Position numbers and translations under genes: made by a program
Notes under the pieces: generated by a model
What the model saw: the letters and a program-made list of their open reading frames with translations, nothing else
The model's database searches: none
What the model was told of the DNA's origin: nothing
Shown here: positions 45,670 through 54,388 of the stretch, piece by piece
Layout of the letters: each line of letters starts with the position of its first letter
Position numbering within the stretch: the stretch's first letter is position 1
Source: CAZJOD01 sp964547525
GTDB lineage: Bacteria > Bacillota > Clostridia > JAAYHZ01
Length of the DNA: 64,000 bases
Assembly (NCBI GenBank): GCA_964547525.1
Contig: CAZJOD010000001.1
Location: 17,452 to 81,451, forward strand
Direction: 5' to 3'

Positions 45670-47865
45670 CTACAAATCATGCATTGTTCTAGCTATCACA
45701 TCATCTTGCAAATCCGATGGCAACTGAGTGAAATATGCACTATATCCTCCAACCCTTACTATTAGATTTTTATATGCATCAGGATTTTTCTTCGCTTCCA
45801 GTAATTCCTGAGCGTTTACTATATTTATCTGTACCTGCTGTCCACCCGTTTTAAAAAAAGTTTTTATGAGAGTTTTCATCTTATGGGTTGTTTCACTATC
45901 CTTCATCAAATCTTTACTAAATTTTAAATTCAACACATAACCTGAAGAAGTGTATTTATGATGAATTTTCGATACCGATTTCAATAAAGCTGTCGGTCCG
46001 GATACATCCATACCCTGACAAGAACCAACCGAGTCACTTACCGGAGTTTTTGACGACCGTCCATCCGGTGTAGCGCCGACAAATCGACCATATATGGGTG
46101 CTCGTGTAAAAGTACTACATCCGCCACCATATAAACCTCCCCTGTATGTTTTGTGCTTTGCCAAAATGCCATAAAAATGGTCTATGATTTCACAAGCTAT
46201 TTTATCAACTTCATCTTGATCATTTCCATAATGCTGACAACGATTTTTTATCATAGCCTGTATATTTTCGTATCCCTTAAAATCGAGTTTTAAGATTTCC
46301 AAAAGCTTTTTTATCGTCAGTAACTCAGTGTCAAAAACCAAGTACTTTACAGCGTAAAGAGAATCCGCAGTGTTTGCAATTCCTTCTGTCAATATCTGTC
46401 CATGATTATATCTTGCTCCCCCGTTTCTGAATTCACGAGCATTTTCAATACAATCCGAAATTAATAAAGTTCTAAACGGATCCGGAGCAAATTTTGCATA
46501 TGCCAATTGAGACTTATTTGCAGAATCTATCATTAAATTTGTAAAATATTCTACTTGCTCTTTATATGCATCCATAACCTGCTTAAAATCGGTAAAGCTT
46601 TCGGGATCTTTGGTATCGGGACCCAAACGTTCACCTGTCAGAGGACAGATTCCTGCATTTAAAGCAAGTTCGAAACATTTTAAAAGATTTAACTCACCAT
46701 CTTCGAGACCCATATTGGACTTTCCTTGTATATCTATCTGGTTACAACCATTCATGGCATAGTCACGTGCATCCTCTACAGGCATATCATAATTCAACAT
46801 AACATCAATAACTGCTTTGTCATTATATAATGCAGGCATACCGATTCCTGTTTTGACGGTTTCCATAGCTTTATCCCACAATTTTTCAGGTGTTTTATCA
46901 TGACATCTCATAGTCAGATTAGGTGCTCTGAATTTATATTTTTTTGCAGTATCTAAAATCATGTATGATAGATCGTTTGTAGCATCGGATCCATCAGGTT
47001 TTTGACCTCCTATACAAAGATTCCACGCCCTTTCCTTTTCAAAAAATACCCATATGTTTTCTAATAAAACCTGTGCCGATGTTTCGTCGATTTCACCGGA
47101 TTCCAATGAAGCTGCCAAATACGGGTACATATATTGATCAAATCGTCCGGGCGAATCGATTCCGTCGAAGCAAAACACAAGACGGAAGCATTGAAGCGCT
47201 TCTCGCCAGGTTTTTGCAGGATTTAAAGGTACTTTACGTAGTATTGATTCCATAATACTAAGTTCTTTTATTAAATTTCCATTTTCAGAGGTTTCTATTA
47301 ATTGCTTCACTGCGTCGGCAAAACGTGTGGCAAAAGTTTCAAATGCCTTACAAATAACTAATAATGACGATAGAAGCTCATGCTCTTCGTTTGATGTTAT
47401 ATGCTCCATACGAGCTATAATATTTCTTTTCAAGCCGGATGTCCCTAATTTTAAGATACAGTCATAATCCAAAAGGGTATGTCCACCCCAACCGCCACCC
47501 CAGTAGACTTTCATATGTCCCGTTCGATTTTGCTCTTGTGTTAAAAGTTCACTTATTTTTTTATGGGTTGTTTCATTTTCAAAATAATCTAATATTTCTT
47601 GTATTTTTTGAGTGATTTTTGGGTCGGTGTTTTTTTCTATTATTCTCTTTGCAAGATCATGATTTACGGTGATACCCGACCCATAATGGTAACGTATTAT
47701 TGTTTGTGGAAACGGATGCCCTGCAAATTTATCGACAACATCAATGTATATAGGCATAGTTTCGACAGTCCTTAAAATACCACATGCAATCCGATAAACG
47801 GGTAAATGATTATTATTGCTACAATACGCTTCTGCAAAAGGTTCACCCCAATAATTAGACTCCAT
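45670..47865 (-). CDS. Glycyl radical enzyme (pyruvate formate-lyase family) of unknown reaction
   Basis: The protein has 731 residues from ATG 47865 (AAAGGAG upstream). The C-terminal glycyl radical site VRVGGYSAYFTQL has the radical at G707, 25 residues from the end. The thiyl cysteine is C374 in NGCNQIDIQ. Most dehydratases and lyases of this family have C-x-E there and pyruvate formate-lyase has a Cys pair; this protein has C-N-Q, so its chemistry may differ. WREALQCFRLVFCFDG and YNHGQILTEGIANTADSL are general family segments. No activating radical-SAM enzyme is adjacent. A 51-codon frame stops 11 bases before its start. Oxygen-sensitive, cytoplasmic. Confidence 0.92.
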   Translation of the reverse strand: MESNYWGEPFAEAYCSNNNHLPVYRIACGILRTVETMPIYIDVVDKFAGHPFPQTIIRYHYGSGITVNHDLAKRIIEKNTDPKITQKIQEILDYFENETTHKKISELLTQEQNRTGHMKVYWGGGWGGHTLLDYDCILKLGTSGLKRNIIARMEHITSNEEHELLSSLLVICKAFETFATRFADAVKQLIETSENGNLIKELSIMESILRKVPLNPAKTWREALQCFRLVFCFDGIDSPGRFDQYMYPYLAASLESGEIDETSAQVLLENIWVFFEKERAWNLCIGGQKPDGSDATNDLSYMILDTAKKYKFRAPNLTMRCHDKTPEKLWDKAMETVKTGIGMPALYNDKAVIDVMLNYDMPVEDARDYAMNGCNQIDIQGKSNMGLEDGELNLLKCFELALNAGICPLTGERLGPDTKDPESFTDFKQVMDAYKEQVEYFTNLMIDSANKSQLAYAKFAPDPFRTLLISDCIENAREFRNGGARYNHGQILTEGIANTADSLYAVKYLVFDTELLTIKKLLEILKLDFKGYENIQAMIKNRCQHYGNDQDEVDKIACEIIDHFYGILAKHKTYRGGLYGGGCSTFTRAPIYGRFVGATPDGRSSKTPVSDSVGSCQGMDVSGPTALLKSVSKIHHKYTSSGYVLNLKFSKDLMKDSETTHKMKTLIKTFFKTGGQQVQINIVNAQELLEAKKNPDAYKNLIVRVGGYSAYFTQLPSDLQDDVIARTMHDL

Positions 47866-47876
47866 ATAAACTCCTT

Positions 47877-48032
47877 TCACTGCCGTTCAAAGACAGCCGG
47901 TAACGCTTTTACCCATAGTAGAGGATATTTAATCGCAGTATTCCGCTGTATCTCAGTATCATCGGATACATGCGGCAAATCGAACCATAAATCTATATAA
48001 TCTTTATTCAAATAAGCTAATCCAAAGAACAT
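47877..48032 (-). CDS. Possible small protein (51 residues) upstream of the glycyl radical enzyme
   Basis: The frame starts at ATG 48032 with AAGGTG about six bases before it (an in-frame ATG at 48050 lacks a ribosome site) and stops 11 bases before the enzyme gene, as in an operon. The peptide begins MFFGLAYLNKDYIDLWFDLP and ends LPAVFERQ. No family is recognised. It may be a small subunit, a translated leader, or the end of a decayed gene. Confidence 0.45.
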   Translation of the reverse strand: MFFGLAYLNKDYIDLWFDLPHVSDDTEIQRNTAIKYPLLWVKALPAVFERQ

Positions 48033-48308
48033 CCAAATCACCTTCTTCATTAATTAAAGCTTTATAAATCAAGTTTAACATACAAGTATAACCGGTACAA
48101 TCATTTCGTATTGATGTAAAATATAAACTTTACCTACATTATCGTTTGTAGCGTTTGATTTTGATATTACATAGCTTGACATTTCCTATACGAAAACAGT
48201 CATATACTACTAATGTTAAGTCATAAACTCAGTAAATTTTTTAGGTAACAGTAGTATAATTGCGCTTATAATTACAAAACAAAAAAGTTTAATTATTAAA
48301 ATCTATAT

Positions 48309-49619
48309 ATGCAATTTGAAAAGAATGTGAGTACTTCTATTTATATGGTTAATAAAAAGTTTTTAAATAGATTTAAAAGAAACAATACTAAAAGTCAAAT
48401 TCTATTTATTATTGACAGCCTTGTTATAAACGGAGCATATCTGATAACGGGAGGTATATTCCTTTCAGGTTACGCTATTTACTTGGGTGCCGGAGATTTT
48501 CTCACCGCATTGCTTAACAGCGGTACTCATTATGCAACAATTTTATCTTTGTTGTCTTTTTTCCTTTTAGAAAAAAGGGCCAAAAGAAAAAATTTACTAT
48601 TAACATTGAATATAATATCCAGAACCTTGATGGTTATAATTGCGATATTACCTATGATTTTCCGTAATAATACCATAAATCTTATACTAATTACTATTTT
48701 TGTAATTGCATCTGAGATAGTTTGGGGAATTTACAGGATCGGTTGGACTGTATGGATGATGACTACTGTTCCAAAAGAATCTAAAACCGAATACATATAT
48801 AGCAGAACTTTTTACACAAGACTGTTTATGTCGGTTATATCCGTATTGGTAGGATTTGTTCTTGACATATTTAATAAAAGTTATACCGGTTTTCTAGTTA
48901 TTTTTGCATTTAGCTATATATTATCATTACTTGACGTTTACATACTTAAACAGATTGATGAACCCGAATATAAAATTTCCGGCGAAGTATCCCTAAATTT
49001 AAAGAAGTTTTTTGAACCGGTACATATAAAAGAATATCGCAGCTTTCTAATCTTTATTTTCTTATTTTACCTCGGTTATACTATGGCTACATCATTCACA
49101 CCCACATATATGATAAGGTATTTGGTAATTGACTATAAATACATATCTATATTCAGTTTTATTTCACAAGGTGTTATGATAGTTACCAATCCCTATTGGT
49201 CAAAAATCGAAAGAGCCAAAGGTTTTGGTTTTACAATTTGTGCAGGAGCGTTTTTTACCATAAGCCCCTTATTAATTTTATCATTTGTGACCAAAGACAC
49301 TTGGATTCTTTTGTTTTTATCAAATATTACGGCCGGTATCGGTATGGGAGGATTTACTTCATTATTTACTTACCGATATGAAATTATGCCTGATGACGAC
49401 AGAACAATTTACGAAGGATGGTATTATTTTTCTTTCGGTTTAAGCGTACTTATCGCACCGTTCATGGGTAAATTGGTAATAGACATGATCCCTGAATTCA
49501 CAACTTCTATTTTTCAACACAGTCAGATTCAATTGTTAAACCTAATATCCTTTGTTCTACTTAGTATATTATTGTATTTATTTTTTATAAACCCGTCGAA
49601 AGGTAGAAACAAAATATAG
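48309..49619 (+). CDS. MFS-type transporter
   Basis: The 436-residue protein has about 12 membrane helices in two halves joined by a cytoplasmic stretch (about 215-245; EYKISGEVSLNLKKFF). The first helices carry GAYLITGGIFLSGYAIYLGA and the loop after helix 3 is LLEKRAKRKN, in the place of the MFS signature loop. No substrate class is evident. The ATG at 48309 has no good ribosome site; an internal ATG at 48345 is possible. It is divergent from the glycyl radical enzyme and could move its substrate, which is only a guess. Confidence 0.88.
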   Translation: MQFEKNVSTSIYMVNKKFLNRFKRNNTKSQILFIIDSLVINGAYLITGGIFLSGYAIYLGAGDFLTALLNSGTHYATILSLLSFFLLEKRAKRKNLLLTLNIISRTLMVIIAILPMIFRNNTINLILITIFVIASEIVWGIYRIGWTVWMMTTVPKESKTEYIYSRTFYTRLFMSVISVLVGFVLDIFNKSYTGFLVIFAFSYILSLLDVYILKQIDEPEYKISGEVSLNLKKFFEPVHIKEYRSFLIFIFLFYLGYTMATSFTPTYMIRYLVIDYKYISIFSFISQGVMIVTNPYWSKIERAKGFGFTICAGAFFTISPLLILSFVTKDTWILLFLSNITAGIGMGGFTSLFTYRYEIMPDDDRTIYEGWYYFSFGLSVLIAPFMGKLVIDMIPEFTTSIFQHSQIQLLNLISFVLLSILLYLFFINPSKGRNKI

Positions 49620-49716
49620 TTCTTGGGGAATATAACAAAGAAACTATAGTGTTATAAATAACAAAGTATAAATTGTATTTTTGTTGTACATAATAATACA
49701 AAAAAGGATATGACAA

Positions 49717-49815
49717 ATGAATGACGATTTAAAATTTTTTAAAGGACTAATAAATGCTTTTTTATTAAGCATTCCTATTTGGGCACTAATTTTTTATTTG
49801 ATTTATAGATTATAA
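49717..49815 (+). CDS. Small single-helix membrane protein (32 residues)
   Basis: MNDDLKFFKG begins the protein and a hydrophobic helix of about 19 residues (LLSIPIWALIFYLIY) fills the rest. AAAAAGGA lies nine bases before the ATG. An acidic-then-lysine start before one helix is common for small regulatory membrane peptides. It follows the MFS gene by 97 bases on the same strand. Function unknown. Confidence 0.6.
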   Translation: MNDDLKFFKGLINAFLLSIPIWALIFYLIYRL

Positions 49816-49883
49816 CTTATCCCTATTTTTAATCGATTCTGAGTTTATAATATAATCTTCAAATTATCGTTTTGTAAATATTT

Positions 49884-51899
49884 TTAATCATCCCAATGTA
49901 AGGCCGCTTTACATACTTCAGAGCCGGAGCAATAATAAACTGCGTTTTTTGTTACAGCAACTCCTGTAGTAGCAGGTTTAGGTAAACTTCCTATACATTT
50001 GACCGTGTATTCATCAGGATCAATTTTTAATATAGATTTTGACATAAGTAAATAAATAGTACCGTCACTACAAGCTATCATACTTTGGCGTACAACGTTA
50101 CCATAAATAGATAAATTGCTTTGGTAAATTATCTTTAAGGTCCTATAATCATATACAAAATAAATCCCGTTTGTTGTAATACCATGAACGGCATTTCCCG
50201 CCCATACAAGCTGAGCGATTTCCTTTACATTATTCATCGGATAATTTATATTGGTTATCTCATATGTCACCGGATTAAACTCAAACAAAGCCGCGGTATT
50301 ACAAACCGGTAAAGCTCCCCCTTGCGGTAAAACCGTCGAGCCACAAATTACATTTCCATTCGGTAATTCCGCCATAGCCAATATTCCATGATACGGTAGC
50401 ATGTTTTCGTTTTCTATAACCGATGTTTTTCTTGTTTCTACATTATATATAGCCATACCGGCACCAACTACGCCATACCCACCATATCCGGAAAACAAAC
50501 ATGTTTTACCGTCGGATAAAGCTAAAGCCGAACGAGGTCTGGATATGGCACTTACTATTTTCTCTTGATGGGGATTTATATTAGATTTATCGCTAATAAT
50601 ACCTTGTTTGGTATCAATTCTATAAATATATCCACCGGAATAAGCTGCACCCACAAGTATGTCACCCTGATAAGCATATGCACATATATTACCGACACTT
50701 GAACCGATACATTTGATCCCATGGTCTGTTACCGTATCGGTTAACGGATCAACTGTAAAAACATTCATCGGGTGATTTGTCGTACCGTATATCATTCCGT
50801 CGGGTCCGAGAGTTATTGGGGAACAAGCCGCTCCTTCACATAAATAATCGAATACCACTGTAGTCTTTTCATCAGTTTCAGGATGCCAATATGTAAAAGT
50901 ATGAGCGGGATAGTCGGCGTTTAAAAAATTAGGTGCGTCATCGTATGGTATGTGTAAACCCCAAGGATAATCATTGTTGTAGTAATTCCTTGTTATCAAA
51001 GCTTTATCTACTATCTCCCCGTTTTTTAATACCCACCATGAATCTAGATATTCCATGTCACTGTTCGTTTTACCGGTTACACTCATCTTAGCTACCACTT
51101 CTCCGAGCCTCGTTTTATATACCAAAGCACTGCCCGTTCCCGGTAGCCGCGGGAATATATATTTTATCTCGCCGGTGTCGGTATTGTAACCTATTATATT
51201 TACTTCGGCTGTTCCTATCGCACTGTAGACCCATCCGCAAGAATCCGCCGCTTGAGTTGTCGAATACATCTGGACATCATCTAACAATCCAAGGTTGGTA
51301 ACTTTTTTTGTTTGTGGATCAAAGGCATAAAGATACAGCTTAGGATAATTTGAAAAATAAATAAACCCTTCATCATCTTCACAAAATCCCCAACCTACCA
51401 GGTTCGCACCCATAGAAGACAGGTTTGTTATTGTGGTGAACTCTTTTATAACCGGATCGAACTCATAAAAGTAAGCGTTTGCACCGGTATAAAACTTACC
51501 TCCTTGTGATGCAAAAGACTTATATGGAAAAGCTGAGGTATTACCGTCAAAGATATGTTGTGAGGATTTGCCGGTATGTAAATCAATACAAACTAGAAAT
51601 CCCCTTGATGGTAATACGGCATAAAATCTATTGTCGCTACCTTTAACTATCGCACCTGAACGTGCTTCTGCCGAGTTTGAAGCTATACCTAGTGATGTTA
51701 CTGTCAAAGATACAACATTTTTATAAGTATATTTATCTTCTTGGCAAACTTTTACCGGCATCGTCTCATCTGAACCGGTATAAGTTTCAACCGATGATAA
51801 ATCTGTCCTTTCACCGTTTCCATCTTGTACGGTATTGTGTTGGCACCCGACAAATAAAGTAAAAATCAGAATCAGGAGTATCAAAATACTAAATTCCAT
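49884..51899 (-). CDS. Lipoprotein with beta-propeller repeats
   Basis: The protein has 671 residues from ATG 51899, which has GGAGGT upstream (an earlier start at 51932 is unsupported). A signal of 18 residues ends in the lipobox LFVGC, with Cys19 as the lipid site. The rest consists of repeated beta-propeller blades of about 50-60 residues (GFCEDDEGFIYFSNYPKLYL, ITLGPDGMIYGTTNH, IACSDGTIYLLMSKSI), like SMP-30 or virginiamycin lyase type propellers. It is anchored on the outer face. It may bind a polysaccharide or act as a lyase; nothing in it fixes the substrate. Confidence 0.88.
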   Translation of the reverse strand: MEFSILILLILIFTLFVGCQHNTVQDGNGERTDLSSVETYTGSDETMPVKVCQEDKYTYKNVVSLTVTSLGIASNSAEARSGAIVKGSDNRFYAVLPSRGFLVCIDLHTGKSSQHIFDGNTSAFPYKSFASQGGKFYTGANAYFYEFDPVIKEFTTITNLSSMGANLVGWGFCEDDEGFIYFSNYPKLYLYAFDPQTKKVTNLGLLDDVQMYSTTQAADSCGWVYSAIGTAEVNIIGYNTDTGEIKYIFPRLPGTGSALVYKTRLGEVVAKMSVTGKTNSDMEYLDSWWVLKNGEIVDKALITRNYYNNDYPWGLHIPYDDAPNFLNADYPAHTFTYWHPETDEKTTVVFDYLCEGAACSPITLGPDGMIYGTTNHPMNVFTVDPLTDTVTDHGIKCIGSSVGNICAYAYQGDILVGAAYSGGYIYRIDTKQGIISDKSNINPHQEKIVSAISRPRSALALSDGKTCLFSGYGGYGVVGAGMAIYNVETRKTSVIENENMLPYHGILAMAELPNGNVICGSTVLPQGGALPVCNTAALFEFNPVTYEITNINYPMNNVKEIAQLVWAGNAVHGITTNGIYFVYDYRTLKIIYQSNLSIYGNVVRQSMIACSDGTIYLLMSKSILKIDPDEYTVKCIGSLPKPATTGVAVTKNAVYYCSGSEVCKAALHWDD

Positions 51900-51976
51900 A
51901 AAAAAACCTCCAGTCAGAAACTTCGTTTTCAAAATTAAAACGTAATATTTTATATATTGTACTTATTTATAATTAC

Positions 51977-52076
51977 TATATGATTCAACTTCAAAAACTT
52001 AATTTATAGTTAAAAGGATTTTCAACAACCGGTACACTCCGATAACTGCAGCGAATTATTGCAGTGAAATATTATA
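51977..52076. repeat. MITE-like element copy G
   Basis: TATATGATTCAACTTCAAAA at the left and GAATTATTGCAGTGAAATAT at the right frame an interior with GGTACACTCCG. It lies between the propeller lipoprotein and ceramidase-like genes. Confidence 0.72.
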
Positions 52077-52163
52077 TCAATTATATAATTTTAAATTCTT
52101 AATAATGCTGTTGTTTTATATAAATTTTCAGGGACGATCTCTCACCCCTGAATTTCATAATTA

Positions 52164-53456
52164 TTATTTGATTTCTTCTAAATAGTCACATATAATATCT
52201 CCGGACTCTCTGCAAACCGGGCCTATATAGCCATAATAACGGTGTGCAATTTTTTCATAAATGGACTTGTCATATAATTCTCCGTACGGTAAATATCCGA
52301 AAACACCGCTTGAGTATCCCATAACGACTGTTTTACCGGTACCAAAAATTTCTTTAATTCGAAATCCCAGGTCGTGAAAAGTTTCAAACGGTAATGCCAC
52401 TATATTTAAATCTCCTAATTTCCAGACTTTGATAACAGGATGTATTTCAGTCATCGGATTTCCCGATTCGTACGCTTTAATAAAATTATCCGCCCATACT
52501 ACTTTAACAGCTTCAACTTGAAGTGATGCAAAATGCGGTTTATAATTAGCATCTATTATTTTTTTACATTCGGCAAGTGAATCCTTTTTAATCTGCATGA
52601 ATCCTTCAAGTGTATAGTCGGGTACTAAAGGTATTGTCAGCTCTTTGGAATAGCATTTAATATTTATATCATCATTTTTTAATTCATATTTAGACGCTAA
52701 TACCGAATCGGCAAGCAGATTGCCGGCTTTTTCAGTCGCTTCGAATGAAAAGCGGTATCTCGGATCTATATCTCCACAGCAACCTTGAGTAAAAATAACA
52801 GCGACATCATCGCCATATACTTCATTTAGCTTGCTTTTTGTATAATAAGGATAATCGGCGGAGTAGCTATAATTTCTGCTGTCTAGTGTAACCGGATGAC
52901 ATGCATAATTTATAATAACAGATTTTAATTTGTCTGTTCCTGTCTCAAATATTTTTATTACTCCGACTTCCTTGTCGATCACATCCATATAATTGGGATC
53001 TTTGTATGCCATTAATATCCTGTTCATGCCTATTTCGCATTCTCCCGTAGAATATTCAAAAAATCCTTCAAAAGTATTGCATACCGCCTTTTTCGCCAAA
53101 TCAATCAAATCATTCTGTGTTTCCAAAAGCCATGATTGTTCGGCGGAACCACAGCCATACAATGTGCCTGATGCCGGACCGGCATGAGTATGTATCGAAG
53201 TCAGTATAATATTGCTCTTTGGTATATTAATCGCACGGCTTATCTTATATTCCGTTATTTTAGAATAATCAGGATCAAAACCTAGTATCTCACATACTAT
53301 TAACATAGATTTTATACCCTTGGATTCTATATAGACGGCACTTATTTTCAATTGGTCATGTATATCGATAGCTCCGGTGGCTCTACCCGCATATCCTGTC
53401 ATTTGCATTCCTAATGGTGTTCTTACATTTATCTCTGCAAGTCCGATTTTCATCAC
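52164..53456 (-). CDS. Neutral/alkaline ceramidase-like amidase
   Basis: The 430-residue protein matches the N-terminal domain of neutral/alkaline ceramidases (PF04734): MKIGLAEINVRTPLGMQMTGYA at the start, IILTSIHTHAGP (metal-binding histidines), NYACHPVTLDS and IFTQGCCGDIDPR. Such zinc amidases cleave N-acyl sphingosines, but many bacterial members without the C-terminal domain act on other amides, and this one lacks that second domain and any signal peptide. AGGAGG precedes GTG 53456 by six bases; the next codon is ATG and could also start it. Single gene. Confidence 0.88.
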   Translation of the reverse strand: MMKIGLAEINVRTPLGMQMTGYAGRATGAIDIHDQLKISAVYIESKGIKSMLIVCEILGFDPDYSKITEYKISRAINIPKSNIILTSIHTHAGPASGTLYGCGSAEQSWLLETQNDLIDLAKKAVCNTFEGFFEYSTGECEIGMNRILMAYKDPNYMDVIDKEVGVIKIFETGTDKLKSVIINYACHPVTLDSRNYSYSADYPYYTKSKLNEVYGDDVAVIFTQGCCGDIDPRYRFSFEATEKAGNLLADSVLASKYELKNDDINIKCYSKELTIPLVPDYTLEGFMQIKKDSLAECKKIIDANYKPHFASLQVEAVKVVWADNFIKAYESGNPMTEIHPVIKVWKLGDLNIVALPFETFHDLGFRIKEIFGTGKTVVMGYSSGVFGYLPYGELYDKSIYEKIAHRYYGYIGPVCRESGDIICDYLEEIK

Positions 53457-53587
53457 TTTAATCCTCCTAATACTTTATTAATTCGTTATATTATGATTGG
53501 TACTACATTACTACATAAAAGATTATACCATACATAAGCAACCATAAAATCATGTCTTATATTTATGTATTTTAATATTTATATAAT

Positions 53588-53624
53588 TGATTTCACTACA
53601 ATAAGAATTATTACTGTAGAATCT
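53588..53624. repeat. MITE-like element copy H (short form)
   Basis: TGATTTCACTACAATAA and TTATTACTGTAGAATC form an inverted repeat with almost no interior, like copy D. Confidence 0.6.
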
Positions 53625-53662
53625 TAAATTTGCATCTATATAAAAATATTATTAGTCCGGTT

Positions 53663-53694
53663 TTATAATGATTATACCTTTATAATGATTATTT
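53663..53694. promoter_or_regulatory. Two PerR-like boxes, distal pair
   Basis: TTATAATGATTATAC (53663-53677) and TTATAATGATTATTT (53680-53694) match the 7-1-7 PerR box TTATAATNATTATAA at 13 and 12 of 14 positions. They lie about 200 bases from the perR-like gene, beyond a MITE copy. Confidence 0.55.
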
Positions 53695-53790
53695 AATAAA
53701 TATACTGTAAAAAATTAATTTAAGATGAAGTTATTTTCAATAATAAGGCGATAATCGGTTTACAGTAAGTGAGTTATTGCATTTTAACCT
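53695..53790. repeat. MITE-like element copy I
   Basis: TATACTGTAAAAAATTAATT near the left, GAAGTTATTTTCAATAATAA inside and TTTACAGTAAGTGAGTTATT at the right match copies B and C. It separates two pairs of PerR-like boxes. Confidence 0.65.
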
Positions 53791-53832
53791 TTAATTATTT
53801 TTTTAACGGTTGTAAAATATAAAATTTAACTA

Positions 53833-53861
53833 TTTACATTTATTATTAACTATGTTAAACT
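53833..53861 (+). promoter_or_regulatory. Sigma-A promoter of the perR operon
   Basis: TTTACA (53833-53838), a 17-base spacer and TAAACT (53856-53861). The first proximal PerR-like box begins four bases after the -10 box. Confidence 0.6.
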
Positions 53862-53864
53862 ATT

Positions 53865-53896
53865 TAATAATGATTACAAATGTATAATCATTATTC
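53865..53896. promoter_or_regulatory. Two PerR-like boxes, proximal pair
   Basis: TAATAATGATTACAA (53865-53879) and GTATAATCATTATTC (53882-53896) each match the PerR box closely and together form a larger palindrome (AATAATGATT and AATCATTATT, ten bases apart). They cover the start point of transcription of the perR-like gene, so autorepression is expected. Confidence 0.68.
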
Positions 53897-53926
53897 TTTA
53901 ATATTATTTATGATAGAAGGTATTAT

Positions 53927-54346
53927 ATGGTATATAAAAAAGCTAATTTTGCAAATGCACTCTTAAAACGTAATATTAATCCGTCGCATCAAAGAATAAA
54001 AGTTCTCGAATATCTTTCAGTGCACAAAAATCACCCTACAGTTGACGATATTTTTATTGATCTAAAAAAAGAAATGCCTACTTTATCTAAATCTACAGTT
54101 TATAACACAATAAAAGTTTTTGTAAATGAAGGATTGGTACAAGAATTAAATATTGAAGATAATGAAATCAGGTATGATCTCAATATATTGTTACACGGGC
54201 ATTTTAAGTGTAAAAATTGTGGTATGATTTATGATTTTGATATAGATGTTAAAGCAATTAATAATTTTAACGGGCTGGACGAATTCAAGATAGACTCGCA
54301 AAGTGTTTATTTCAAGGGCATTTGTCGTGAGTGCATTCAGAAGTAA
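53927..54346 (+). CDS. perR: Fur-family peroxide/metal regulator (PerR-like)
   Basis: The 139-residue protein has the Fur-family winged helix (NPSHQRIKVLEYLSVHKNHP, then LSKSTVYNTIKVFVNEGLV), the YDLNILLHGHF histidine pair used for the regulatory metal, and two CxxC pairs (CKNC, CREC) that hold structural zinc. PerR rather than Fur is favoured by the PerR-like boxes in its promoter and by the rubredoxin and rubrerythrin genes behind it. In PerR, peroxide oxidises the metal-binding His and lifts repression. It is the first gene of the oxidative-stress operon. Confidence 0.93.
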   Translation: MVYKKANFANALLKRNINPSHQRIKVLEYLSVHKNHPTVDDIFIDLKKEMPTLSKSTVYNTIKVFVNEGLVQELNIEDNEIRYDLNILLHGHFKCKNCGMIYDFDIDVKAINNFNGLDEFKIDSQSVYFKGICRECIQK

Positions 54347-54388
54347 ACCTTATATAATATAAATAAAATATGAGTATGAGGAGGTTTT

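Noticed and set aside
45670..47865. Glycyl radical enzyme as pyruvate formate-lyase itself
   Set aside because: The active-site Cys pair of pyruvate formate-lyase is absent (single Cys in GCNQ) and no activase is adjacent.
6032..53790. Repeats interpreted as a CRISPR array or REP-type sites
   Set aside because: The copies are kilobases apart, differ in length and have terminal inverted repeats; there is no regular spacer pattern.
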